From the NCBI RefSeq assembly GCF_963678975.1, contig NC_089275.1:34544226-34608225 (forward strand): a DNA stretch of 64,000 nucleotides. Reading direction: 5' to 3'. The translations under genes were made by a program, and so were the position numbers. The stretch is from Dysidea avara. Taxonomy: Eukaryota > Porifera > Demospongiae > Dictyoceratida > Dysideidae. Positions 48,430 through 60,943 of the stretch are shown piece by piece. The notes under the pieces were generated by a model. It ran no database searches, was not told the origin of the DNA, and saw only the letters and a program-made list of their open reading frames with translations. Position 1 is the stretch's first letter. Each line of letters begins with the position of its first letter.

Positions 48430-48463
48430 CTTTGCTAGTGCTCAATCGTTGCAGTTCATCCAT
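48430..48463 (-). CDS. NLR2 exon 1
   Basis: ATG at 48463 downwards, MDELQRLSTSK plus one base, then donor GTAAGC. Phase 1 matches the Death exon at 45110. Orthologous in position and sequence to NLR1 exon 1, but lacking its nine extra N-terminal residues. Confidence 0.6.
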
Positions 48464-48670
48464 CGATAGTTTTATACGAGGTTTAATATACACTGAGTAA
48501 ACCGACTGGTGGCAACCTTTTATACCCGTTTCATGACGGAGAAATCCCGCGTGTTGTACATTGCAATCACGTGACTTTAGTGCCCACCCCTGGATCCCCT
48601 CGATCTTCCCCCAGCACTTCTTTGTAATATAATTATCACCAGGTAAGTGAATGTTCTTTGTGTCATATTT
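48464..48670 (-). promoter_or_regulatory. NLR2 promoter block
   Basis: On the minus strand a canonical TATAAAAGG (48516-48524) lies about 55-60 nt from the ATG. The kB-like GGAGAAATCCC is at 48538-48548 (75 nt) and the E-box TCACGTGAC at 48567-48575 (104 nt). Spacing matches NLR1. A plus-strand donor-like CCAGGTAAGTGAATGTTC at about 48640 is also conserved. Confidence 0.6.
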
Positions 48671-48728
48671 GTTTGAATTTGTAGCGTTTATAGCCCAGGT
48701 GTTGAACTGTACGACTGATTATGATTAA

Positions 48729-49468
48729 GGTAAATGCGGGTATTTCCGGACACTCTTTGATAAAATCGCTCTACCATTGCACTCACAACGAGTTAAGACA
48801 AACTCTAGGAATCATTGTAAAGCCTATCTTATGGTGCATCTGCAGTACAAATTTCGTTTCGATACAATCAACTGCTGAGGAGTTATAAACCGAAACTTAA
48901 CAGCGTGTAAAAATGCAACATGCGACTATTTCCGGACACTTCGAATAACAAGCCTTCCACAGGTTACCAATCCTCTTTCACAAGTATGGAGACAAAGTAT
49001 CACTCATCTGCAGCTTATAAATCAAGTAGAAAGTTCATACCATTTGGAAGAAAGCAGCAGTGCGTATTTTTAAAAGTATATGTAATTTGCGAATATTTTC
49101 TTTGTATTTCAACCGAACAGCTGCTGAAAAATCAACTGCCACTCCGCCAGTGCAGCATGGATTCTTATAATTTTTGGTATGCAATTAGCCAAGGGTATGA
49201 TCTTTCTATAACTCTTTGAAAATCGAAAATATGAACTAGGGCCGACTAACATTTTCAAAGTTTTTGAACAAAATTTCTACCCATGATTGCGCTACAAATT
49301 CGTGTCAAACGTCGGGGTGGAATAACGGATTCGCTTCAATTTTGGTTTGTAGATAGTCCATAGGACACTGCATTAGCATACCAAATTATAGGCCCAGGGA
49401 TTCTACCATTGTTGAGAACGACCTAAGTGTCCGGAATTAGCAGCTGTCTGGAATTACCCGCACTTACC
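48729..49468. mobile_element. 740-bp element with 10-bp TSD
   Basis: Ends GGTAAATGCGGGTATTTCC and mirrored GGAATTACCCGCACTTACC, flanked by TTATGATTAA on both sides (48719-48728, 49469-49478). TCCGGACACT recurs inside both ends. Duplication length suggests a Mutator-like group; a 99-codon frame inside is not recognisable. Confidence 0.8.
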
Positions 49469-49531
49469 TTATGATTAAATATGGGTAAACTAAGGCAATT
49501 AAAGCCTGTATACCCGATCAATGCATTAACA

Positions 49532-51360
49532 TTATACAAAAGTAAATCTAATATCTAATAAACAATTATCTAACAGCGATTTAAAAGTGTTAATTGAAGA
49601 ACTTTCTACAACAGAGGTAGGTAAACAGTTCCAATCATTAATCACTCTGTTAATAAAGTAATTTGATCTGTATAACAATCTTGAATGTTGCTTGAACAAT
49701 TTAAACTGGTGCCCCCTGGTAGTAGTAGTGGAGTAGGTGTATAGATTAGTAAAGTCAGAGCTGAAGTAGTCGTTAAGAATGTTGTATAGAAAAATTGAAT
49801 CACCCCTCTGGCGTCTATACAACAGTGATGTCTTGTAATGATGGGAGGAGACAGGTAGCTTACATTTGGAGATGTTAAATTTCAATTGCCAGAGTTGTGA
49901 CTATCTGTAAATGCGATTTAAGTAATCCTGTAATGTAACATAGTCTTCTTCGTTTCTTATCACATGGAAAATCTTTGTATCATCTGCAAACATGAACACA
50001 GGGCTAGACACAATTGAAGGAATGTCATTAACAAACATAGTGAAAAGTAAAGGGCCTAACACAGATCCTTGAGGGACACCACTGGAGACTGGAGAGGAAC
50101 AAGACTTATATCCATTCAATACAACTTACAGTTTTCTGTTAGATAGGAAATTCTTAACCCATTCTAAGAGATTGCCTCAAATGTCAAAAGAAGTTAACTT
50201 TTGCAATAAACGTTGGTGTGGGACAGTATACGCTTTCTGAAAATCTAAGTAGATTACATCAACACAATAGCCATTATCCAAGTACTGAGTAAGGTAATCC
50301 AATACCTGCAATAACTGGGTAGAGCATGATCTTCCTGACATAAAGCCAAATTGATAAGGAGAAATTAGATTGTTTGTGAATAGATGACTTAGTATATGAT
50401 CTTTAACTATAGACTCCATCCACTTACCAAAGATGGATGTTAAACTTACTGGTCTGCAATTACTAGTAAGATTCTGTAGACCTTTCTTATATTGATGTTA
50501 CATTGACACTTTTCCAGTCTGTTGGTAAAGTACCACTACTATATGACTTGTTGAATAAAATGGACAGTGGCACTAAATAGATTCACTTACAGATTTAATT
50601 ATGGATATAGGCCAACCATCTGGTTCAGTTATTTTGCAAATTCATTAGTTTGTCGTAGACTACTGCAGGGATGATTTCAATAGAGTCAGCAATAAGAGGA
50701 GAAATAGCTGAGTCAACTGTAGGAATTGTGGTGGTGTCCTCACAAGTAAAAATAGAGGAGACAAAGTCTAGTTGCCATTTCAGAGTCAGAGCACATAATT
50801 AAAATGCTTTCGGTCTAGACTTCACACCTTGCACTAAACTCTTTTCATAATCCTTTCTAAGATTACGAGTTAGGTTTCTAAATTGGTTGTTAATTGATTT
50901 AAAGTTGGATAGATCAGCAGAGGAACAAGTTAAGAGATATACTTCTTCCATAACTGGTTTTTCTTCCTTTTCAAACAAAACACTTCAGAGTTACAATACA
51001 GATTTTCTTTCTTTCTGCTTGTAGGTGGGAACACATTTATCAAAGGCATCCTGAAAAATGGACTTAAATTGCAACCAAGCATCATTGGTATTAAGAGAAT
51101 CTAGCATGGACACCCAGTCAATATCACTAAGAATTTGCTTCATTATATTAGGTCAATGTTTGCTACTCTGCTATTATACTTAATGTTATCAGTCTTCTTA
51201 GGCTCTGAGTAACACAATAAAAATAATTATATCAAATTGTATACAAATGTGGTCACTATTGCCCAATGGTGGAAGATAGGATAGATTATTAATCATGTCC
51301 TGCTCATTTGTAAAACCTAAGCTTGGAGACTCATCTTACCTGATTCTTGTAGGTTCGGTA
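49532..51360 (-). pseudogene. Decayed LINE (CR1/L2/Jockey-like) ORF2
   Basis: The minus strand carries, in broken frames from right to left: an endonuclease-domain end (LPPLGNSDH, about 51260), a linker, TLPTDWKSVNV and CRPVSLTSIFGKW (about 50420-50540), a palm segment QFGFMSGRSCSTQLLQ and VIYLDFQKAY (50177-50419), then SGVPQGSVLGPLLF and the catalytic FADDTK (49901-50119), and a C-terminal frame ending at 49532. Several stops and frame changes make it inactive. Family knowledge: target-primed reverse transcriptase of a non-LTR retrotransposon; the clade is inferred from motif order only. Confidence 0.85.
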
Positions 51361-51689
51361 ACATGTTGGAATAAGAATAAGTAGATTGTTGTGATTTGGT
51401 GAGCAGTAATTGATTAGGTATATCCGTGATCACGATATACCGTCTATAGACAATATAAAGCGTACTGTCTAACTATCGCGATTTTCCAAGTTCTTGCCAT
51501 TGTCCATGTAAGCGCACTCCTTTATATGCTTTATATGGTACGTATATAACCTTTATTCTGTGGCTGTCGAGTTGCTGCATGTTTAAGCTTCTATGAGTGT
51601 ACAGTAGATGACACTGTAAGTCTGCTGTTAAACAACTGCTCACGCACATGCATCACGTTTTGCTACTCTGTACGTTTTGTCCAATCATA

Positions 51690-52465
51690 GATAATATACC
51701 CCCCTGGATTGGAAACTAGTAAGCGCCACTGGTTACAGGCTGGTTTCACACCCCCTTCAATAACAAGACAAGTTTCTCTGGGCAAAACAAGACTCACCAC
51801 TGGTAAAGGGTTCTTTCTCAAGATGTTTGGAAATCAACAGTAAGTTTTGAGGCAAAATGGCTCTTTATTGTGCAAACGGTAGAAACAATACTGAATGAGA
51901 GATGTGATGGTTTGGACACATTCAAGGAAAACACCGAAACCCTGTATGCTATACCATTTGCACCCAGAACAGTTAACATTGCATTATTTGATGACTTTGT
52001 AATATAAAGTTTGTAGCAATAATTATGCTGTTTAGAATCACAGAGTAAATGTGCTTCCTGTTTTGCCATAAAATACCATCTCAGAAACCTGCCAAAGAAG
52101 TTATTATTAGCCAAGGCTATTCTTTATAGCATATACATGTAAAACCTTGTGATACTTCCTTTTTCTAACTACAGCACTTAATTTAGCCAAGAGTGTGCTT
52201 ACCCCAGAGCATGTAATCCACCATTGTAAGACTTCTAACCAAAAGTGACGTGAAGTGGTCAAACTTACCAAAACAATTATCATAACAACACCACAAGTCA
52301 TTCTTGTTACAAAATAAAGTCATTACAGCCACAGTTAAGCTGTAATAGGATTAAATTTGTAGAGGCACAAAACCAGCCTAAGGACATGTACTGGTTCTTG
52401 TACAAAGTCTATGCGCGTGCAGCACAGTTTCCAATCCGGGGGGGGGGTAAATTATCTGTGGTCAA
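51690..52465. mobile_element. Inverted-repeat element, GGATTGGAAACT ends
   Basis: Left CAGATAAT-like TAGATAATATACCCCCC then TGGATTGGAAACT; right end mirrored AGTTTCCAATCC then GGGGGGTAAATTATCTGTG. Flanks GTCCAATC and GTCAAATC may be an 8-bp duplication with one mismatch. Open frames inside (51818-52301, minus) are unrecognised. Confidence 0.6.
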
Positions 52466-54459
52466 ATCCAGCCATTATCAACAGTATAATTTTTTTCACA
52501 GAATTCAAAGTTTTACCCTTAATTAATCATTAAAATGATGCATTATCTGCTTTTTATCCCTTTCACAACCTCAAGTTGGTCAAACAAGCTGATTCAAAAA
52601 ACCTTGTCATTTCTTGTGATTCCCTTGTCCAATAACAAAATACATACATGCATTTCGTACTATATACAGAAAACACAAAAGTACATGCAAGCATTAGCAC
52701 CCATAATATCTACAGCACATTATGCAATGAAAGAAAGTGCGTCGATTGCCCTATACAATGCCACCCGTACTGTGGTTTTAACAATACCACAGTGTCATTT
52801 ATTCATTGTTGATTAAGGCATAATACGCACTCCATACAACAGTCTATTGGAGAAATTAATTACAGAGGTGGAAGTACAACCTGGTATCCTCAACCAAATC
52901 CGATAAACTTGGTATCATTTTATGTATTGAAGCGTACTGATTAAATAGTTACCCATAGAGAGTCTTAACTGGTAATCTTACAGAGAAGGTTTTCCCATCA
53001 TTTATTTAAGTACTGATGATGCATAATTCACTAGAACAAGGCTCTTTCTGCCCTTGTCTCAGAATAAAATCTAATACACCATGGGACTCACCTGACATCA
53101 AGGAATCTGATAAATCAAGCTGTGTTTCTGTAAACTAAAGTTATGGCGGTTTGTTGATGAAGTGTGTAATTTTTACCCAAAATGAGCAAAAAGCCTAGCG
53201 GAATCTGGTAAATGACATTAGTTTTAATATGAAGAACTTGGAAAATGATAGTGAGCAACACACTTGTACAGTACTTGATACATTGAAATATCTAGACTAC
53301 CAGTAGCACCGATACTGATTTTGAAATGGATTTTGCCTTTTGTACTGAGTCACTTACCTTGCCCTAAAATGTATGCGTAATCTCCTTTGATGTCTGGAAG
53401 CTTATAATGAGGTTGCTATCTAGAATAGAAACCTGCGGCGTGGTTACTAACTAGTTATTAACCTGTAGTCTATCCAGTAGTTTGTTTACTATGTTAAAAT
53501 TGGCAAAGCCAAAAACTAAATATCTGTACTATTACATGTACTGTAGTTTACTTACTGTACAAGATAAGGCCTGGCATTATTGGCCACATTGATGTACTAA
53601 TGATATGATGTGGCACTATCATTTCGAAGGATGAATCTCAATACTAGCAGCCACAGTCCACTTTCTGTTGCTTTTTCTTTGCTTACTTCTCTCAGGCACA
53701 TTTTCTAAACTGCTTAGTAACATCGATTTAAAGTCCCTCAGATGATTTGGACTTGGCTACCCACAATTAATTACCTCGGCCTATGAACACGGTAATTAAT
53801 TTGTGGGTAATTCTTACCCACATTCTCTCTAAATAGCATAGAAAGTTTGTTGGCTTGTTCAAATTACAGGTATAATTAAAATAAAATAAATGTCAACTGA
53901 CTGGAGATTTTGACATCTATACATTGCCTGGCTTTTGATGATGGTGATTTGTTGGGTCAATAATAGTATAATAGGTTGATCAAATCTCCTATAGAAACTC
54001 TTCTAAGGAGACAGGGCAATTTGACAAGTTTCTTTGGTCTAGTACTAGAGAATTCGACAATAAAATTTCTCAAATCCCGTATGACTTGGGGGTGGGGCAT
54101 GACATTGATAGATGGCAGGTAAATCATAGGTAGGGCTTGTCACACTCCACAACTAAAGGCCTGATTTTTAAAAAGTTCAGTTGTAAAAACATCCATGATG
54201 TTATTGAGTGAGCTACAGATAAATGTGTTTTATTTACATCTGTTTCCATGACACCCCTTATCTTTCTGTAGTGACATTCACTAAGGAAAAGGTAGTGAAG
54301 GTCACTAAAATAAATAGTGAGTATTGTGGCAGCCATTAGTAGTGACCTTTAATACATTTAGTAGTGACCTTCACCACTTTGTTTTTATAGCAAAGATCAA
54401 ACCATGTGGTTTACTGTGTGATCATGACCTGTGTTGTTTTAGCTGAACCACTGCATGTA
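52466..54459. other. Intergenic, no gene seen
   Basis: A palindrome (CCCACAATTAATTACC mirrored by GGTAATTAATTTGTGGG) lies at about 53760-53808, and GTGAAGGTCAC/TAGTGACCTTCAC inverted units at about 54290-54380. No coding exon is supported. Confidence 0.4.
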
Positions 54460-54916
54460 CATGTATGTACTTGTGCATTAGTAATGACTTATGACATTTG
54501 TCAATCTGTCACTCTAATCTCTTATACATATATAGCAATCTTAAGAGCTGTTCATGTGTACTAGAATGATGTCAAATCATAAACTTGTGTACTTGTCTCT
54601 TCCTTTTACTACAGTACCTGGTAATGTGATCAATTAGTCAACAATTCAGATTTCCATATTTGCCATAATAACCATAATAGTGCATGGTGCAGTTATATAG
54701 GAAAATGTGTACATAGAAAGATAGCTAGGTCTGTTTGTTACTTCTGCAGTTGAGTGTACCTAGCATAGTAAATACGTAGACCCATACCCACCACATGTGC
54801 ATGCATACATGCACACACATACACACACACATTCACAGATGGATGACCTAGATCCTGCTTTTGTCCTAGAGGTTTGTCTGCCCTCCTGGAGATTCACTTG
54901 CCTGGCTTAAAGGAAG

Positions 54917-55351
54917 TAGAGGTGCACCGATATTGATATTGGTGGTATTGGTGAAAATTTGACTTTCTAGCAGATATGAGCAGATATTACACATAAGTAC
55001 TGTAATTGTCCAAATTATTGGTTAATTGACTTGGTAGCACAATGGTTAAAGTGTGAGTCTCAAGTTGCAAAGGTTTTCATGATGGGCAGGGTTCAAATCC
55101 TCATTTGGACACATTTTTTTTCTTTTTTACACACCTTTTTATCACCACCTTTTTACAATTCTTTGTTTTTTCTTTACATAAGTTTTAGTGACCACCTTTT
55201 AAGTTTTTTGCCAACACTTATTGTAGTGTTCATACTGAAAATCTTTTATGTTCAGGTATCAGTATCGGTATCGGTATCGGAATTGATAATATTTGTAGCC
55301 AACATATAGGTTATTGGTATGTTGGAAAATTTCCATATCGGTGCACCTCTA
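54917..55351. mobile_element. hAT-like MITE with tRNA-like insert
   Basis: Starts TAGAGGTGCACCGATATTG and ends CATATCGGTGCACCTCTA; perfect 8-bp duplication AAAGGAAG (54909-54916, 55352-55359), single at 17453-17460. The interior includes a tRNA-like segment and (ATCGGT)n repeats near the right end. Confidence 0.92.
55026..55125 (+). mobile_element. tRNA-like SINE head
   Basis: Box A-like TGGTAGCACAATGGTTAAAG and box B GGTTCAAATCC, followed by a T-run. The longer spacing between the boxes suggests a Leu/Ser-type ancestor. Acceptor ends do not pair, so it is not a tRNA gene. Confidence 0.55.
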
Positions 55352-55548
55352 AAAGGAAGTCTTTGTAATGGGTTATTCAGTGTCACCTGGCTGGGTGGGT
55401 AGCCTCTATGGGGTTGGGATGACTGTTGGACAGACAGCAAAGGTGGTCTGAATCCTGTAGAAGGAATACTTGAGTATATGCATAATGTAATGGCCTGTTG
55501 TGGGCTTGCAAGGTATCCCCTGATGCTATCTGGTCTCCATCACATGGT

Positions 55549-57592
<2,044 letters not shown>

Positions 57593-59372
57593 GATGAGTG
57601 CTTGCTTGCTTGCTTCTTCTTCATACTATTGTTTGTACGTGTGACCAGTGCCTGCATTCATGCATTCATCTGTTATTAATGTCTGCCATAAAATAATGTA
57701 ATTTATTCCCCAATAGGTTCCTGAAGGCTACTGATTTGCAGCTAAACTGACAGCCATTAGATTGATTATAACTAATTATTTATTAATTTTAATTATATGT
57801 GATCACGTCATCCCAATATAATAATAATGTATGTATAGTCCTGTCTAAATGGGTTTGCTGCAAAGGAGAGACGCTAAACTACTGGAATCAAGTTTTCTGT
57901 ATTGGGCGGCCAGGACCGAGTGCCGCCAGAAATATTAAAAGCTAGACGGTGTGGAGAAAGTAATAACTGAAAACCAGGATCTATCCTTTGTTAACAGAGA
58001 CGAGATTATGTGCAAACGAAGATGATAAGGAGCTAAGTCTCTTGGATACAGACCCATGTAAGTTCGTGTTGTACGTAGTGTATTGTGTTTAAAACCTATG
58101 CATTTCCTAAAGAGTTTTAAAATTTAGTTTCCAGCCTTAGACCACCTTCAATCCGACCATTTAAGGTACTGCATGTGATTTTATGGTGCAGGTATTACTT
58201 TCAATGCAGAGCCAAGTTAATGTTTAACCTGTAGCTGTAGAATCCCATTCAGCACTGTATATTGTTTTCGCTTCTCAAATATCAGGCCTACAACCCCTGA
58301 TTTCTTACAATGTATGGCAGATGGAAAGCCTTTTTGAAAAAAAAAATGCTATTATTTGGCCTATGCTTTGCCACAGGTCTGTTCAATAATGCAGTTATGA
58401 TATAGGGATAACTGATGAGGTCAATCAGAGCCTTGCTCATTACTTGTATGGGTGCAGTCAGTGGCAATGATTTGTAGCATGATAATAATAAACACTCCTT
58501 TATCACCCTGATAAAGTGATCTGAGACATTGAAAATACTGTTTTACATCAGTAAGGGAAACCATTGAACACATAACAGCAGTGTAGTCATAATGCTTGCT
58601 GCACTGTGATCATTTTGATTTGAGTACTTGTAGTTCATCTTACACTATGACTTTTGATAAAATTCAACCTTTATTCCTACTGACACTCACATTAGCATTG
58701 CCACAGACCACACAGGATAGCAGTTTAAGCCAAAATCAATGGAGTGCATATTTTCTAAACCACACATTGGTTTCCATACAAATTTGTATGTTGTTCAAAG
58801 TGTCTCACAGACGTACAGTTCCTTGGATTGAAATGAAACTTGGACACAAGGTTCACCACTTATAGTGCTACCGATTGGCACAGACAGAGCATGTCCATAG
58901 GTGAAGATATGGCTTCAAGAATGTAGTACATGTTGTGGTGAAGAATAAGCCTGTTAGTCACAGAACCACTTGCTGAAAAGATCCTAATTTATTAGTATCC
59001 AGCCCTACAAGCCATAATCAATCCTTAATGACAGTGCAGTAAAGATCAAAATTAATAATGCTATACTCCCATTCTGTTACTAGATATGTTACTATATACT
59101 TTGCCGGGGCCTGTAACTTTCTGTTGTAAGACATTGCCAGTCCTTAATTAAATTCCTTATGCCTTTAAATAAAGTAGTCTATTGGCTATCACATTTAGGG
59201 AAAATATATTTTTTACTATGTGGTAGTTATGTTTATTTTTTTGAATGCATAATTTTGTATTAGTATGCAGATGTACATACATATTTTACTGTAGGTGATA
59301 GTAGGCCAGTATAAGCATACTACAATAATTTTAGTCTTTGCTTGTACATAAATGCATTGTACATAGCTCCTT
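57593..59372. other. Intergenic, no gene seen
   Basis: A donor-like ACCCATGTAAGTTCG occurs near 58050, after a short GC-richer stretch (57900-58050), but no frame supports an exon. The remainder shows no repeat ends I can delimit. Confidence 0.35.
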
Positions 59373-59432
59373 AGATCAATACTCTCTAATAGAACAGTCA
59401 CTTTATAGTGAAATACTCTAATAGAGCATTCA
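59373..59432 (-). repeat. Paired CTCTATTAGAG motifs
   Basis: Two units on the minus strand separated by about 16 bp; the second has an extra AG in the core. No transposon ends recognised around them. Confidence 0.7.
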
Positions 59433-59586
59433 CAGATTAAAATTTTCCAAGATAATTGTACGAAATGTTGCTAACCTAGGAGTATAATGCAAGCATAATG
59501 GGAGCACTGAAGAGCACAAAAGGTGGGAATTTTGGGAGTTTCATTTCGGGCAAAATTTAGAGCATATTGACTCGCCTAACTATAGA

Positions 59587-60943
59587 TTTAGGATCTTTTA
59601 GGCCACGTTATATTGCTTGTACAATATCTTTGTTTTCCTCAAGTATACCACAACAACAACATAATAATAATATAGACGTAGCCATGTGGTTATGATATCA
59701 TAGTTACATGGTATCTGAATATTTATTATTTACTATTCATTATGCTATTATGTATGATAATAATAATAATTATGTATGTTAATATGCATGCGGACAGTAT
59801 TTCTACATTCATAAGCCTTTTTGCATCAATAAAGTAGTAGTACATTACTATCTAAGAAATGGGTCACACATGCATGATCATGATATTGCAAATCTGTAGC
59901 TAATTACTTGGATGTGTGTGTGCTCACGCATGTGTGTGTTATGGGCAACTAATCAGTTGCCCCATCAGTGCTGCTGATAATTAATCTGTGTACAGTTACG
60001 ACTATCTAAACTGCACGTGTATATACTGTGCAAAATGTTTGAGATTGCTCAATAGAAACACAAGGTTGCTCTTACACCTTTAAGATTACAAATAGTGTGA
60101 TCACCAGTATTCCATGGAGGTACTAACTCTTGAATCCTACCCATGGCTCTGAAAATCTGATTACACATTGGTTAACTACTAGGCTACTAGGTGAAGGCAT
60201 AGCATTAGGGACAATCTTACTTTATGATACCTATGACTCAAGTTGATCTTCCTAGCAACCTGTGTTCTTATAATCATACACAGGCCAGTGAGGCCACTGT
60301 TAGGGACCAGTCTATTTTGCTTTTTTTCCCACCTATTTTTCTTTCCAGCAACTCTTTTATTTTTCACCTATTATGCTCCATATTTTGCTCAAGAATTATA
60401 AATTTTGCTCGGCACTGATCTTTGTTAATTGAATATTTCCAAGTGCAAAGCTACCGTTTTGCTTTAAAGTGACTGTTCTATTAGAGTATGTCGATCAGCA
60501 CTTACTTCTAACATGTAAAGCAAGAAGATAGCTAATATTGCTTAACATGTGTGACTGTTTTATTAGGGTATCTCGATTGTCACTTGCTGTTCCTGTAACA
60601 AGTAGCTATGCATTGTCGATATTTTAGCGCGTCTGACTGTTCTATTAGAGTATCTCGATCTGTAGTGAAGTTTTTATGTCCACTTCACAAAAATTGCACC
60701 TATTATGCCAGCATTTTGCTCATTGTTTTTACCCACCCATTATGCTTAAAATTTTGCCGGCAAAATCAACGGGTCCCTAGCCACTGTGTACAGTATAATT
60801 ATCGTTGTCTACAATTTGCAATTTTTGATTTTAAAAAGTTTTACTACTATTATTGTGATTAAATGCAATGCAATGAAATGAAAGGGAAGTCAATGCGTGA
60901 ACATGGACACAAATACATATTATATAACATGTACAGCATATTG
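59587..60943. repeat. NLR3 3' flank shared with NLR2
   Basis: Same order of blocks as 36661-37632, interrupted by the 479-bp element at 60301-60779. Supports duplication of gene plus flank. Confidence 0.8.
60301..60779. mobile_element. hAT-like element with three CTCTATTAGAG motifs
   Basis: Starts TAGGGACCAGTCTATTTTGC and ends mirrored CAAAATCAACGGGTCCCTA. Perfect 8-bp duplication GCCACTGT (60293-60300, 60780-60787); the NLR2 flank has a single GCCACTGT at 37478-37485. Motif copies lie at 60470-60497, 60552-60578 and 60632-60661, separated by about 55 bp. Confidence 0.9.

Larger units (their letters stand above)
54460..55548. repeat. Segmental duplicate, copy 2 (filled site)
   Basis: Matches 17010-17649 throughout, except for the 435-bp element and its 8-bp duplication. 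Confidence 0.8.

Noticed and set aside
55026-55125. Functional tRNA gene
   Set aside because: Boxes A and B are present, but acceptor and anticodon stems do not pair.
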